Source: Cylindrotheca closterium (lineage: Eukaryota; Bacillariophyta; Bacillariophyceae; Bacillariales; Bacillariaceae). From it: 64,000 nucleotides of DNA. Where the stretch lies: contig CAKOGP040000003.1 in assembly GCA_933822405.4 (NCBI GenBank), forward strand, positions 40,109-104,108, read 5' to 3'. The notes under the pieces are model-generated. The model had not been told where the DNA came from. It did not search any database and saw only the letters and a list, made by a program, of their open reading frames with translations. A program made the position numbers and the translations under genes. Each line of letters begins with the position of its first letter. Positions within the stretch are counted from its first letter, which is position 1. This document shows, in pieces, positions 1-10,770 of this stretch.

Positions 1-87
1 ATTAGGTGGCAATGCTTCTTGATTGATTTATTCGCTCCTTCTTGGGCTCATTGTTACGACCCATCACATCACTTCTCCTACCATTAG

Positions 88-495
88 GCTGGGCAAGCAC
101 TGCGAGATTCTCTTCGTTTACGGAATGATGAACGGAAGCAAGTAAGGGCCAGTGGTATGCAGCAGCGTGTCGAAACGTCCAAGTTTTCCATGCCAGAGAG
201 GACGCCGCAAGCGATGATAAGCAATCTCTCGGAAACAGCACCCACGATAAAGATGCTCACTGGAAACGATAAGATTGCCATGAGATCAGATGGTCGTCAG
301 TTGTCACCTACCGATCTATTTCATGGCATCAGTCCCCCAAAAGATCTAACAGAATCGGCAGAGTCCAGCCCTGATACTCTGTACCAGTTGAGTAAAGAAG
401 TTACTTCGGTGGATAGCTCTGCGTTGAAAAATGGAGAACCGCCTACCCCAGAAGAATGGCTTACACTAGAGAACATTGGATCCAAGCATGATTAA
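88..495 (+). CDS. 3' exon of a DUF6824-like protein (5' end outside window or lost)
   Basis: From position 88 an open frame runs to the TAA at 493-495. It begins with GQALRD-LRLRNDERKQ, which matches the end of the DUF6824-like domain in the three complete genes further right (VGQALRDAARLQ-EK-K). A pyrimidine-rich stretch ending in TAG at 85-87 looks like a 3' splice site, so 88-495 reads as a last exon of about 135 codons. The intact paralogues have no intron at this point, so the gene may instead be broken here. The rest of the exon is a Ser/Thr/Pro-rich tail without recognisable domains, and it lacks the LLEWFEN ending shared by the paralogues. Family membership rests on one short motif. 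The function of the family is unknown to me. Confidence 0.5.
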   Translation, partial: AGQALRDSLRLRNDERKQVRASGMQQRVETSKFSMPERTPQAMISNLSETAPTIKMLTGNDKIAMRSDGRQLSPTDLFHGISPPKDLTESAESSPDTLYQLSKEVTSVDSSALKNGEPPTPEEWLTLENIGSKHD

Positions 496-606
496 TTGAT
501 TGAAGGTGACCACCCAACCAGTTTACTTCACTGAATAGAATGGTAGAAATGGTGAACAATTTTGAAACAACTTTTGGAATGGCTTTTTAAAAATGACTGC
601 CATGGT

Positions 607-1821
607 TCAACTCGCGTATCCAAGTTTCGAGTGCAGTTTGTCAATCTGCTTCAACAGAGCAGGTGTTGCGTACGGTTGTAGGTCTTCTTTTGAGACTCGT
701 CCTTTGTTAATCTCATTTGACTTGGCTCGCGGAGTAGTCTCCGTCCCTTCAATATCCTCTCCATTACACATAGACTGGTACTTGTGGTGATTGTCTTGCC
801 AAATCGTAGTTTCCGGTGAATCTAACCCTGCCATCCTTGCGACATCGCAAAGGCTAGCATTTTCAATCGGATACACTGTGATATCTATGGACTTACTAGC
901 CTCTAAGATAGTGCTGTAGTAGCTCACAACGTACTCCATCATTTGAGTAGGACATGAAAGAGGCGGATCATTGGCACTCACCCAGCCCACTGATGACAGA
1001 AGGCGCTGAAGCGTTTCGGGATAGGCCGAGTCATCAATCTTTCCATTCTTGTAACAGTACTTTGCCGAAAGCGAAGTGATAATTTTCCAGGGTTCTCTGG
1101 TTTGCAGCAAGGTTTTTTTATAGGGAGTCTGGCAACCCTCTGGCTCGAGAGCGCATCCAAATTCACGAAGCAATGCCTTGTGACATGATGACAGGTAGCA
1201 CTTTCTGAAATATGGATTCCAAAAGGAGCACTCGTATTCCGGGTTTCCAAATAGAGTTGGACCAAAACCATGGTTACCAGATATTGACTTGGATGTAATT
1301 AGCCATGATACCGCGCAAGTTTTTGCAATCCTGATAACCTTGTCGGCGTCATCCGTTGTGGATATGAATCGAATGCCATGAAACCAACTGACCGTTCCGT
1401 CACGGACAAACTTCCACGTGGCGTCTGTGTCTTCATGACCCACTTCCAGAATCTGATGGCCTCTCAAATCAGCTGCAATGCTTGATGTTCCAGACGACAT
1501 GCTTCCAAGAATCAATACTTGTCGTTCATCCGATAGCGCGACGGGAGGCCTCATGCTAGACAAAAAAGGGTGCTGCAAGACAACCCATCTGAAAATTAGG
1601 TATGAACCATATGGGATACCAAGTAAAACAAATCCCCAAAAGAGGGGATGGCGACGAATGGTTTCCCAAATGGTTTGGTTGCTCTCTAGCGACTGATCAT
1701 CCTCCTCTACTGTCTTGTTGTTGTTCTCCTCAGGAGGACCGGCATCTTTGGTTTTACTCTCCTTTTCGTTTCTCTTGCGGTTACGAAGATTTCCTTTCTG
1801 TTTTTTCGTACTCCCCGCCAT
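607..1821 (-). CDS. type II membrane sulfotransferase-like protein
   Basis: This single-exon protein has 404 aa. A very basic cytosolic N-terminus (residues 1-30) and an acidic linker precede one membrane anchor at about residues 60-82; a large lumenal domain follows. Residues 103-114 (LILGSMSSGTSS) resemble the 5'-phosphosulfate loop of sulfotransferases (G-x-x-x-S-G-T-S), directly after the predicted first beta strand, and the lumenal part is cysteine-rich. This is the layout of Golgi carbohydrate sulfotransferases, which transfer sulfate from PAPS to glycans. The 3'-phosphate-binding motif is not obvious to me, so substrate and activity are open; another nucleotide-binding fold is possible. 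The start is the first ATG, at 1819-1821. A short copy of the sequence around this start codon occurs near 7817-7843. Confidence 0.55.
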   Translation of the reverse strand: MAGSTKKQKGNLRNRKRNEKESKTKDAGPPEENNNKTVEEDDQSLESNQTIWETIRRHPLFWGFVLLGIPYGSYLIFRWVVLQHPFLSSMRPPVALSDERQVLILGSMSSGTSSIAADLRGHQILEVGHEDTDATWKFVRDGTVSWFHGIRFISTTDDADKVIRIAKTCAVSWLITSKSISGNHGFGPTLFGNPEYECSFWNPYFRKCYLSSCHKALLREFGCALEPEGCQTPYKKTLLQTREPWKIITSLSAKYCYKNGKIDDSAYPETLQRLLSSVGWVSANDPPLSCPTQMMEYVVSYYSTILEASKSIDITVYPIENASLCDVARMAGLDSPETTIWQDNHHKYQSMCNGEDIEGTETTPRAKSNEINKGRVSKEDLQPYATPALLKQIDKLHSKLGYAS

Positions 1822-2100
1822 GATGAATCGGCCTTGGGTGGATCAGTCGAAGGCCGTGATGATAAATAAAAGAATATGATCTAAATACCTTTCATTTGTT
1901 GCGGCTTATTCTTATTTTCAATCTTTTGGCTTGGGATTTTTATCCGTTGAGATGACTAGTACGACTAGAATCCGTCCTTCATGCGTGACTTTGCCTCATA
2001 ACCTACTGTACACGTGTACGGGTACGTCTGTATGTCACACAAACACCCGCACACAGTCGCATGAAAAAAAACACAGCGTACCTGGTACAGTCCAAACCAA
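1822..2100. other. 5' flank of the sulfotransferase-like gene; no gene seen
   Basis: AT-rich spacer. The 16-mer at 2085-2100 (gtacagtccaaaccaa) recurs as its exact reverse complement at 3887-3902, bracketing the first copy of the tandem duplication. I see no tRNA, terminator or credible ORF. Confidence 0.4.
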
Positions 2101-3882
2101 AATTCTCAAACACGCAGTAGAAATACGTAAGAATAGTAGTCCACGTCACATAACAGGTCTAAGAAAGTACTTTGGCAAACTCCCCGTGTCATCGTGCAAT
2201 TTCGTGGGTTTTGTACCAATCCATCAGAACAACAAATCGTCAATTTCATCATCAACCTTCCGACCCCTTGTTGACATCAACAAAACATCGGGCATCTCCA
2301 CTTTTTTGCACAATTCGCTTCCTAACACATCACACTAGTATAATATCGAAAAAAGTGGAGATGCGAGATGAATCCAAACGGTCAAAATCCACCAAAAAGT
2401 ATGATGAATTTGATTTCACTACGATGGTAAGCTTTGAGGCACTTGCAGTTATCACCGACTGCAAGAAAATTGATGCACAGCTGACAGTAGTTGTATCTTT
2501 ACATAAGCTATCCTGTTTCTATGACGTGATCTGGCCTCGTTTTTTTCTTTGGTTCCCAAAATGACCACTGAAGCCCACCATCAACGTCCAAAACGAAGAA
2601 TTATTATGGTTTTGGGAGCCCACGAAGTCTCAAGGCACCAAGTACTTGAAAATTCCAGCAGAGGTTGCTTCTGGCGTTATAATGGAGGTCTTGGAATCAT
2701 CTGGTGGTCGATATCAAGGTTTCATTGTGCATATTCTCCATCGAGTTCATCAAGTGGCAAAATTCGTCAAAAACACATCTATGTCATGGCATGGGCCCCA
2801 CAAGAAGAATAGGTGGATTCAGATGCTACGGCAGGCACTTTTGATATTTATACTACGCCATGAGCCATGATTCAATTTAGGTTTTACCCCAATCATGCCA
2901 CAATCAACAAGCGTTGTTAGAATTGTTTCGGTCAGCCTGCCCTTTGGGGTCCACAGAGGGCCACACATGCAGAGATCGCCGAGCTTCAAGGTATATTATG
3001 GTATATTGGTATCTGATACAACGACAGAGCATTATTGGTTCACTTTCTTTGTTTAATTTGGAAAGATTTTGCGATTTCCTTCCTTTGTTCTGTCGGTTCT
3101 CTGCCGCTCTGGAGGTCCCCCTGGCCGCCATTTAGACAGCTATCCATCCAACAACACACCAGGGTCTTTCTTGGATGCCTAAAGTTTAGATTTTTTGGGA
3201 CCAAGGCAATGATTCCTCCTAGATCAAGAATCATGTGGCCAAACTGGTGTCAAAAAAATGTAAGTTTGTTGAAATTTCTGGAATCGTCGAATTGTTGACC
3301 TAATTTCCTCAATCTTCTTTATTCTGGCCCATTTTATTAGTCCATGGGTATATTTAACAAGGTTTGGCACCTTGGAATGGGAGATTTCAAGGTGGAAGTG
3401 ATTGAGCTGTAGCTACTTGACCTGGGGGGTCAATTCGGCATTCAATCCAGAATTTCCCAGGAATGTGTCCCAGTCGCCGTGTCGGTAACCAGACACGGTA
3501 GGACCACTACAAAAGTGACCAATATACCTATATGTATCGACTTTGGGTGTTTTTTTTCAATGGTGCGGCAGAAATGAGATTTGTTGGTCTGGTTTTCTGT
3601 TGACCCGTCCCAACATTGCAGGAGCCCTGATTGAATGATTCGAAATTCCATGTATTCTAGACCGAAATTTGCAACTTTTGTTGCGTATACCACTAGTCTA
3701 CGTAGATTAAGCAATCATACATATTAAAATATCAAGATTTGTAATCAAGACCAGGTCTTGGGCCTTGCCTCTTGTAGTATAATTTCGGTTGGATATGTAG
3801 TCGATTAAGTCAAACTGGTATCCGACTCGATCGATCATAGGGTTCTCTACCACGGCTACGGATTTTCCACGATGTCCAGTCT
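2101..3882 (+). repeat. tandem duplication, copy A (about 1.8 kb, diverged)
   Basis: This segment aligns along its length with 3903-5702 at an offset of about 1795 bp. Shared anchors include ctaagaaagtacttt (2159 and 3940), gatggtaagctttgaggcac (2424 and 4218), the stretch around caacaacacaccagggtct, ccagacacggtaggacc, and atgtatcgactttgggtgtt. The copies differ by many substitutions and indels, so the duplication is old. Neither copy holds a long intact ORF. A reading frame around 2583-2830 is conserved in part in copy B (tryptophan-rich start followed by PTKSQGT-YLK), so the unit may once have contained coding sequence. Confidence 0.75.
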
Positions 3883-3902
3883 GATCTTGGTTTGGACTGT
3901 AC

Positions 3903-5702
3903 AATACGTAGGACTTATTAAGCCACGTCACCAAATCGGCCTAAGAAAGTACTTTCAGTTTTTGCCCGCGCCTTTTCGTAGAATTTCGTGAATTTTGTTC
4001 GATACCGTAGACGCAATGACGACAACAAATCACCATTTCCATCATCAACCTTCGGACCCATTGTTGACATCAACAAAACGTCGTCGTTCTTTATTTTTTT
4101 GCATAAACCACTTCTAAACACATCAAAGAAGCATAATGTCAACAAAAAATAAAGATGGTAGGGGAGTTCAAGCATTGAAAATCCACCAAAAAGGCTGATG
4201 GATTTGATTATTTCATGATGGTAAGCTTTGAGGCACTTGCATTCATCACTCACTCTAAGAAAATTGATTCGCAGCTAACAGTAGCCCTATCTTTACATTA
4301 GCTATCCTGCTTGTACCAACTGATATGGCCTCAGTGGTTTCTGTCGTCCCCAAAATGACCTCTGAAGCCCACCATCATCGTCCAAAAAGCAGTTTTCGCA
4401 TGGTTTTGGGACCCTACGAAGTCCCAAGGCACAGAGTACTTGAAAGTTTCGGCGGAGGTTACTTCTATTGGTATATGGAAGGCCTTGGATTAGTTTGATG
4501 TTGGTTATCAGTTTATCTTTCTGCGAATTCTCAACCGAATCCTTAAATTGGCAAAATTCGTCAAAAACAGATGGATTGCATGGCACGGGCCCTACAAGAA
4601 GAGAAGATGGAATCAGATGCGGCGGAAGGCCTCATGATTATGTAGACTACCCAATGAGGTGCGAAACAATTTTTTCTGACCTCAATCATGCCACAATCAA
4701 CAAGTGCTGTTGGAACCGTTTCCGTCAGCTTGCCGTTTGGGATGCACAGTGGGCCCCACATGCAGAGATCGCCAAGCTCCAAGCTATAGTATGCTCTATT
4801 GGTATCTGATATAACGACGGAGCGTTATTGATTCACTTTATTTGTTTGATTTGCGAAGATTTTGCGATCTCCTTCGTTGGGGCTGTGTTTTCTGTGACGC
4901 TCTGAAGGTCCTTGTGGCCGCCATTGAGACACCTATCCATTCAACAACACACCAGGGTCTCCCTTGTATGTCTAAGGACTGGATTTTTCGGGACCGAGGC
5001 AATGATTTAGCCTAGATCAAGAATCATGAGGCCAAAATGGTGTAAGAAAAAGGTAACTTCGTTGAAAATTTCTGGAATTGTCAAATTGTTGGCCTAATTT
5101 CGTCAAACTTCTTTATTCTGGCTTACGCTATTCGTCTATGGGTATATCTAAGACGGTTTGGCGGTTTGAAATGGGAAATTTCAGGGTAGTAGTGACTGAA
5201 CTGCACCTACTTGACCTGTGGAGTCGATTTGGCATGCAATCCAGAAGTTGCCAAGAATCTATCCTAGTGACCGTGTCTGTATCCAGACACGGTAGGACCC
5301 CGACAAAAGTTTTTCAAGGACCTATATGTATCGACTTTGGGTGTTGTTTTGCAATGCTGCGACAGAAATGAGATTCCCAAATCTGGTTTCCTGTTGACCC
5401 CTTCCCACCATTTCAGATGACTTGATTGAATGTTTCAAAATTTCGTGTGTTCTAGACAGAACTTTGCAGTTCAAAGTGCGTACACATATATCCTATACAC
5501 ATTAGGCAAATAGTATATGTTCAAATAACAAGAATTGTAATCAAAACAAGGTCTTATCGTACAAGATGGATCTCTTGTTTCTTGGAGCAGAATTTCGTCT
5601 GATGTCTATTAGTCGATTAAAATTCAAAACCACCTCCGACTCGATCGACTATCGGTTTTTGTACCGCAGGCTATTACACATTTTCAACGGTATACGCAGT
5701 CA
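3903..5702 (+). repeat. tandem duplication, copy B (about 1.8 kb, diverged)
   Basis: Second copy of the unit at 2101-3882, in the same orientation and directly abutting it. Similarity continues to about 5702 (cagtc, matching 3878-3882). The partly conserved coding-like stretch of copy A is interrupted here by an in-frame TAG near 4494, which argues that any protein is no longer made from this copy. I see no terminal LTRs or transposase signature in either copy. The exact inverted 16-mer at 2085-2100/3887-3902 might be a leftover end of a transposon or coincidence. Confidence 0.75.
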
Positions 5703-6233
5703 AAATTTGCATCCGCTGGTGCTGTGCTGCATGCTGCATGATACAGTACACCAGGGAAAGGTCGACTGCAAGACGATGATTAAAAGTCATTTCGTGCGTG
5801 CACAAGGCGGAAGGTAAACACAAAACACAAAACTTAAAACCAAAGCGAACCAGAGCGACTCTGATCTGCTATTTCTTAAAAAAGGCTTCATATATAAATA
5901 TATAATGCTTTCGACCGTGTGGCGAACTAAAAATTTAAAATTTGAACATGTGCCATTATGGAAACAGCTTAGCTGGATTAGATGAATTAATAAACATGGA
6001 CACGTTTCAGAATACCTTATGTGATGGTTGATTTGTGTATCATAAGAAGAACGGTGCGAAACTTCCGGATCATTTTCCTCTGAATGAACATAGGGCTCAA
6101 AAAGGGAAAAGGACCGTCTCTTTCTTCTCCGCGGAATAGAAGAAAGCGAAAACAGGTATCCCAGTCACCAGATGAAGTCAGTGGATCATCATCACACCAG
6201 AGGGTTTCTGTCCAATCGAACAAAGCGCACACC
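5703..6233. other. 5' flank of first DUF6824-like gene; duplicated segment
   Basis: Around 5950-6230 this flank resembles the flank of the second DUF6824-like gene (about 8065-8398): both carry tgccattat-gaaacagct, a ggctca block and the stretch just before the ATG (ctgtccaatcgaac). The duplication that made these genes therefore included promoter and leader. The frame of exon 1 stays open up to an ATG at 6084, but the paralogues support the start at 6234. No other gene is visible. Confidence 0.5.
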
Positions 6234-7329
6234 ATGGTTGACCGAGGTCTTTTTGACAAACAGTATCACACAGCAGCATCGTTGGTTGGAATCCCGGCGG
6301 TACACCTACCAAGCCAGAGCTCAAACTATTCGCAAAGGCAAATTCTTGGACCATCGTTCCAACCGAGCAACTGGGATGTCATATGCCACAATTCTAAAGA
6401 GTATCAGGAGCATAGTGAGTATGCTTCTTGCACAACATCTGTATCGTTCCACATGTAATAAATGACGCTCATATTGGCCTTTTGCCGTCTCTGCCGTTAT
6501 ACTTTCTCTTGGTATCACAGTTGGAAACAAGAGGTTCAAGATTTGCATTGAAAATCATCTAAGCTCGTATATGAAGGCACCTTCCAGGATTGCCAAGTCT
6601 GTGGTCATCACAAACCTTGTCAACAGCATTAGAGATAGCGCGACAGAACAAGGAGGTGGCGGCTTCGTTCGGTTTGACAGCTCAAGTGGACTTTGGTACG
6701 AAGTTGGTGAGAAGATTGCCCGAGATAAAGTGGGACAAGCCCTGAGGGATGCAGCGCGTCTCCAAAGCGAGAAGCGTAAATCGATAACCATTGACTCATC
6801 ATCATCATCATCATCCTCGTCACATCCTCATCGGGATGATGGTCGATTTCCTCTTGCAGAACCCAGCATCACGCCTTCAACAACTCCAGACAATACTGTA
6901 GCAATGGTCAAACAAGAACGTAGTGGACAATCAGTATTGAAGTGGACCCATAACGAAGATTCCGAAAGGCTCTCACCTTCATCAGCGCCAACGATCGCTA
7001 AGAATGATAGTGGAGCTGACAACAACAGTAGTAGCTTTTGGTTCCGGCAGAACACAACGGCGATGCCCAGAACACGAGGAACTACTCAACATTCCAGCAC
7101 CACCGACGAGGAGGTGATGGCAGCTTTTGCTGAATCGCTAGAAGGAGATATTTCGAGCCACAACCAACGCCATCAACAGCAGGCAAGAACAGGATCACCT
7201 AGCATCATGCTCTTCTCCTCTGAGCGCGTCCTGTCGCCTCTGCCATCATCATCAATACCATCATCATCGTCATTGGAAGGAATCGAAGCTGCTGATGCCT
7301 TGTTGGAATGGTTCGAAAATGACATTTGA
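6234..7329 (+). CDS. DUF6824-like protein, paralogue 1 (two exons)
   Basis: Exons 6234-6414 and 6521-7329, with a 106-bp intron (GTGAGT...CACAG), give 329 aa. The start MVDRGLFDKQYHTA is shared with both paralogues. The intron splits the domain at one conserved codon: exon 1 ends NWDVICHNSKEYQEH and exon 2 resumes GNKRFKICIEN. The domain (about residues 48-140) continues with a helix-rich stretch, GGGFVRFD, GLWYEVGEK and ARDKVGQALRDAARLQ, the pattern I associate with the diatom-expanded DUF6824 family. After it comes a low-complexity Ser/His/Gln-rich tail ending EAADALLEWFENDI. The paralogues conserve that acidic-aromatic end, so it may be a short interaction motif. No catalytic residues or membrane segments are visible and the function is unknown. 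Confidence 0.8.
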
Positions 7330-7816
7330 AAGGTCACTCGGATCAGCTGGAATCATGTTAGAATCGCGTATTGCTCCCATAAGCGCGAACATGGAGGCTT
7401 TGCGTGCTTTGCTGATACATGCATGCACGAGCGTATGCATGCCTCAGGAACGTTCCTTCACAAGATTAATGACGAATAACAACGCCGATTCTACAGACCA
7501 TAATACCGGTGTGCACGGCTGGCCGCTGGTACGGTACACAAACATATAAAAGAAACCAAGGGCAGACAGGAAAACAGTGTCAATCGTCGTAACACTGAAA
7601 GTTTGCTTCACCAAAGGCGGACTGAAGCCCATTATTTGCCAATGCTGGAAGCAGATGATTGCCTATACCGATACCATAAGGTAGCCATAGAGATATACAA
7701 TATGCAGCGTAGCACACCACCTGGACAATCTAGTATGCATGTTGCTCTTTTTGTTTTGGCAGCACAGGCCAATAGTCTGAATGTAGAGCCACAATAATAT
7801 GCATCATTCGTTTGCT

Positions 7817-7843
7817 GCTTTTTCGTACTCCCCGTCATGATGA
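7817..7843 (-). pseudogene. fragment of the 5' end of a sulfotransferase-like gene copy
   Basis: On the minus strand the ATG at 7836-7838 is followed by MTGSTKKQ. The gene at 607-1821 starts MAGSTKKQ, and the DNA from the ctg before ttttttcgtactcccc through catgatga matches in nearly every base. After eight codons the similarity stops and the frame carries nothing resembling that protein. It looks like a truncated duplicate, or a relic of the same segmental duplications that copied the DUF6824-like genes. Confidence 0.4.
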
Positions 7844-7869
7844 AATGGTCTCTACGGTAGAGACCATTT
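7843..7869. repeat. perfect palindrome, 13-bp arms
   Basis: aaatggtctctac, one central g, gtagagaccattt. A second, interrupted inverted repeat (ggtaacggtagag against ctctaccggtaccgttacc) follows directly at about 7870-7903. In RNA both would form stable hairpins. The position, immediately upstream of the truncated 5' copy, suggests a breakpoint or a small foldback element. Confidence 0.8.
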
Positions 7870-8398
7870 CGGTAACGGTAGAGACTCTACCGGTACCGTT
7901 ACCGGTACCGATACCAGTCAAGATGCCAAAATCAAGGAGAGAAAAAGAGAACATCGTGCCCCTCCATAATGCGAACTAATTATAAAACATGTGTGAAATG
8001 AAAAGGATTCAAATGATGCCACGTGATTGATATAAATTTGAGAGATTAATTGGAAAAATGATCCTGCGCCATTATTGAAACAGCTGTTGACTGGATCCAC
8101 ACCTAAATAATTGGGCAGATTTGTTATATATTACGAAACTAATGCGACACGAATGTGGATATATTCCGAAACACTGGATGAGACTACGGTGCCAAGCGAA
8201 CAATAAAAGGAGGTCTACGTTTTGAGAGAGCGTCCTTCTTTTTTATTGGGCTCATCGGAAAGGAAAACAACTCTCTTATTCTCCCCCGACAAACATATTA
8301 TAGTAGAATAAGAAAGACAAAGCAGGTGACATTGTCACCAGACAGTCAATCGTTAAGCACACCAAAGGGTTACTGTCCAATCGAACACCGTACACGTC

Positions 8399-9440
8399 AT
8401 GGTTGACCGAGGCCTCTTCGACAAACAGTATCACACAGCAGCATCGTTGGTTGGAATCCCAGCGTTGCCAAGCCAAGAGAGACCAAACCACTCGCGAAGG
8501 AAATTTCTCGGGTCATCGTTCCAACCGAGCAACTGGGATGTCATATGCCACAATTCTAAAGAGTATCAGGACCACAGTGAGTATGCTGCTCGTTCAACAT
8601 CTAACAAATGACTGGATACTATGTGTTCCCTTCGATACCGCTAACATACCGTTTCTTGTCGTCACACCAGTTGGAAACAAGAGGTTCAAGATTTGCGTTG
8701 AAAATCATCTAAGCTCGTATATGAAGGCACCTTCCAGGATTGCCAAGTCTGTGGTCATCACGAACCTTGTCAACAGCATTAGAGATAGCGCGACAGAACA
8801 AGGAGGTGGCGGCTTCGTCCGGTTTGACAACTCATGTGGACTTTGGTACGAAGTTGGTGAGAAGATTGCCCGAGATAAAGTGGGACAAGCCCTAAGGGAA
8901 GCAGCTCGTCTCCAAGACGAGAAACAAAAGTCGCGGACTATTGACCTGTCATCATCGTCACATCCTTCTCTGGTCGGTCCATTTCCTCTTTCAGAACCCA
9001 GCATCGTAAAATCAACAGCTTCAGGAGGCGAGCATGAGCAAGCGTCAATTGGCAAGTGGGTCCCCAAAGGAGTTCCCGGAAGGCTCTCTCCTTTTTCGCA
9101 TGCGACCTCCAATAATGAGGACAGCCGCACAAGTGCTAGCAACAGTCGCCGTAGCTTCTGGTTTCGGCGTAACGTATTGGAAATAATGCCCCCAAAAGAA
9201 AGGGATACTCAAAACTCCAGCACCACCGACGAGATGATGACGGATTTTGTTGAATCAGCGGAAGGAGGCCAGCAGCAAGCACCAGGGTCTTCTGGCACCA
9301 GGCCCATGCCCTTCTCCTCTAATGATCACGTATTGCTTCCATCATCATTACCAGCATCACCAGCAATGCCACCGTCATCAATGGGGGGAGTTGAGACTGC
9401 GGATGCCTTGTTGGAATGGTTCGAAAATGACGACGTTTGA
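8399..9440 (+). CDS. DUF6824-like protein, paralogue 2 (two exons)
   Basis: Exons 8399-8576 and 8671-9440, with a 94-bp intron (GTGAGT...ACCAG) at the same codon as in paralogue 1, give 315 aa. An in-frame stop at 8354 makes MVDRGLFDKQ the natural start. The domain is nearly identical to paralogue 1 from GNKRFKICVEN to KVGQALREAARLQDEK; the tail has diverged but ends ETADALLEWFENDDV. Paralogues 1 and 2 are direct repeats about 2.17 kb apart and share flanks, so this is a tandem gene duplication with relaxed constraint on the tail. Function unknown. Confidence 0.8.
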
Positions 9441-10068
9441 GAGCTCATTATAATGCTAGGATGAGTGCTCGTTCGAGAATGACATTCATTTGAAAGCTCA
9501 TTGCACCGCAGGAATCACCTGGCATCGCATTCCCTTCTTCTCGCCACGGATGATCGCGCGTATTATTATTATTATTATTCTATTCATCAGTTGGAAAATG
9601 AAAAAGGCTGTGCGAGATATGGCATTCAGGAACCTTTTATTCGTCGACAAAAGGAAGGGTCTAATCTTGTACCGATTGCATGCCCACTACTGTACCGATA
9701 CTGTATGGAAAATAGAAAGCAACAAAGGGAAAACGGGAATTGGGAAATCGGGAAAAAAGATCAAATTGCGCCCACCAAGAGACGACTGTGATACAAAATT
9801 GTTGAAGCCCGTTCTTTGCCCGCACGCTTTACGCTGGTAATGGATTGCCTACAAGAACATTATAGGTATAGATGAGATACATGAGATAAAAAGAGGATCT
9901 GATGGTCCATTATTCGATGATCGCTTGATTATTTCAATCTATACTATGGCCTTTGGATTGATAGCACTTGTGTGCCGAGGAGTTCAGACATTCGGCAATA
10001 TATACATATTCAATCTTTCTCTATTTCTTATCTATATCACCGTCGAATAATAGTATGAACATGTCGCC
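9441..10068. other. 3' flank of paralogue 2; no gene seen
   Basis: The first 100 bp are homologous to the 3' flank of paralogue 3 (gctcgttcga-aatgacattt and aatcacctggcatc), extending the duplicated block past the stop codon. A short (TAT)n run lies at about 9561-9578. The remaining ORFs look accidental. Confidence 0.5.
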
Positions 10069-10770
10069 TTAACAGTGTGAATGCTCTTGGTTTCTCCCGC
10101 CGTTGCTGATTGATTTCGTGATCAGAAGGTCTCTCGCCTCTACAACCTTCTCTTCAATAGCCTTCATCTTGGAGCGAATTCGTTCTCTCTTCGATTCGCG
10201 GGGTTGTTGTTGAGGATGCTCCATGACCATGATCACAGCACCTGAAAAGTCAAGATGTTTGGAATGGTTGTCGTTCTTGTTTTCGTCATTGTTATTGTTT
10301 TTCATGGCCAGCATCAGTTCCATGGGTAATGACTTGGGACTTTCATGATGAAGTGGGTGGTTACTGGGCAAGAGCAACTCGATTGTTCGGTTACTCTTGT
10401 GTGATGACGATGATGAGTCATTGGAACAATCAGCATGATCGCCATCGCCATCTTCCTCACTACTATCATTCGTATGGGCGGCATTCAACCTTTTGGAGGG
10501 CTCACTCTTTGCAGAGAAAAGACTGTCTTGGCTGTATTGTCGATCCAATAATTCTTGATGTTGTTGTTGTTTTTGCTGTTGCGCAGAGTCACTGAAACTG
10601 CTGAAACTGATATTTCCAAGACTTGGTGAAGTTGTTGCCACAGTGGACTTGGATATCAAATCCGCCGTACATTCTTCCCATATTGTGTTCAGATAGAGAT
10701 CAGCGCTGTCTTCTTCTTCATCAAGAAGATAGGGGTAATCATCGTGGTAGTAGTATTCGTCATCCAACAT
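10069..10770 (-). CDS. acidic low-complexity protein, unknown function
   Basis: Single-exon 233-aa protein. It starts with a strongly acidic, tyrosine-rich segment (MLDDEYYYHDDYPYLLDEEE) and continues through Gln-, Ser- and Asn-rich stretches. A basic, helix-prone C-terminus follows (about residues 190-220, with many Arg/Lys/Glu; possible coiled coil or nuclear localisation signal). No catalytic motif, signal peptide or membrane segment is visible. It is transcribed divergently from the gene at 11291 across 520 bp. An acidic head plus basic tail would suit a regulatory protein, but that is a guess. Confidence 0.55.
   Translation of the reverse strand: MLDDEYYYHDDYPYLLDEEEDSADLYLNTIWEECTADLISKSTVATTSPSLGNISFSSFSDSAQQQKQQQHQELLDRQYSQDSLFSAKSEPSKRLNAAHTNDSSEEDGDGDHADCSNDSSSSSHKSNRTIELLLPSNHPLHHESPKSLPMELMLAMKNNNNDENKNDNHSKHLDFSGAVIMVMEHPQQQPRESKRERIRSKMKAIEEKVVEARDLLITKSISNGGRNQEHSHC

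Larger units (their letters stand above)
7330..8398. other. intergenic between DUF6824-like paralogues 1 and 2
   Basis: No intact gene is seen. The spacer holds a short copy of the 5' end of the sulfotransferase-like gene (7817-7843), a perfect palindrome (7843-7869) followed by ggtaacggtaccggt-type sequence, and from about 8065 the duplicated 5' flank of the DUF6824-like genes. An in-frame TAA at 8354-8356 fixes the start of paralogue 2. Confidence 0.5.

Noticed and set aside
1931..2338. 135-codon frame running into copy A of the tandem duplication
   Set aside because: Not conserved in copy B and crosses the repeat boundary.
8705..9142. 145-codon antisense frame over DUF6824-like paralogue 2 (similar one over paralogue 1)
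   Set aside because: It is the shadow of the conserved domain and is not preserved as a full frame in paralogue 3.
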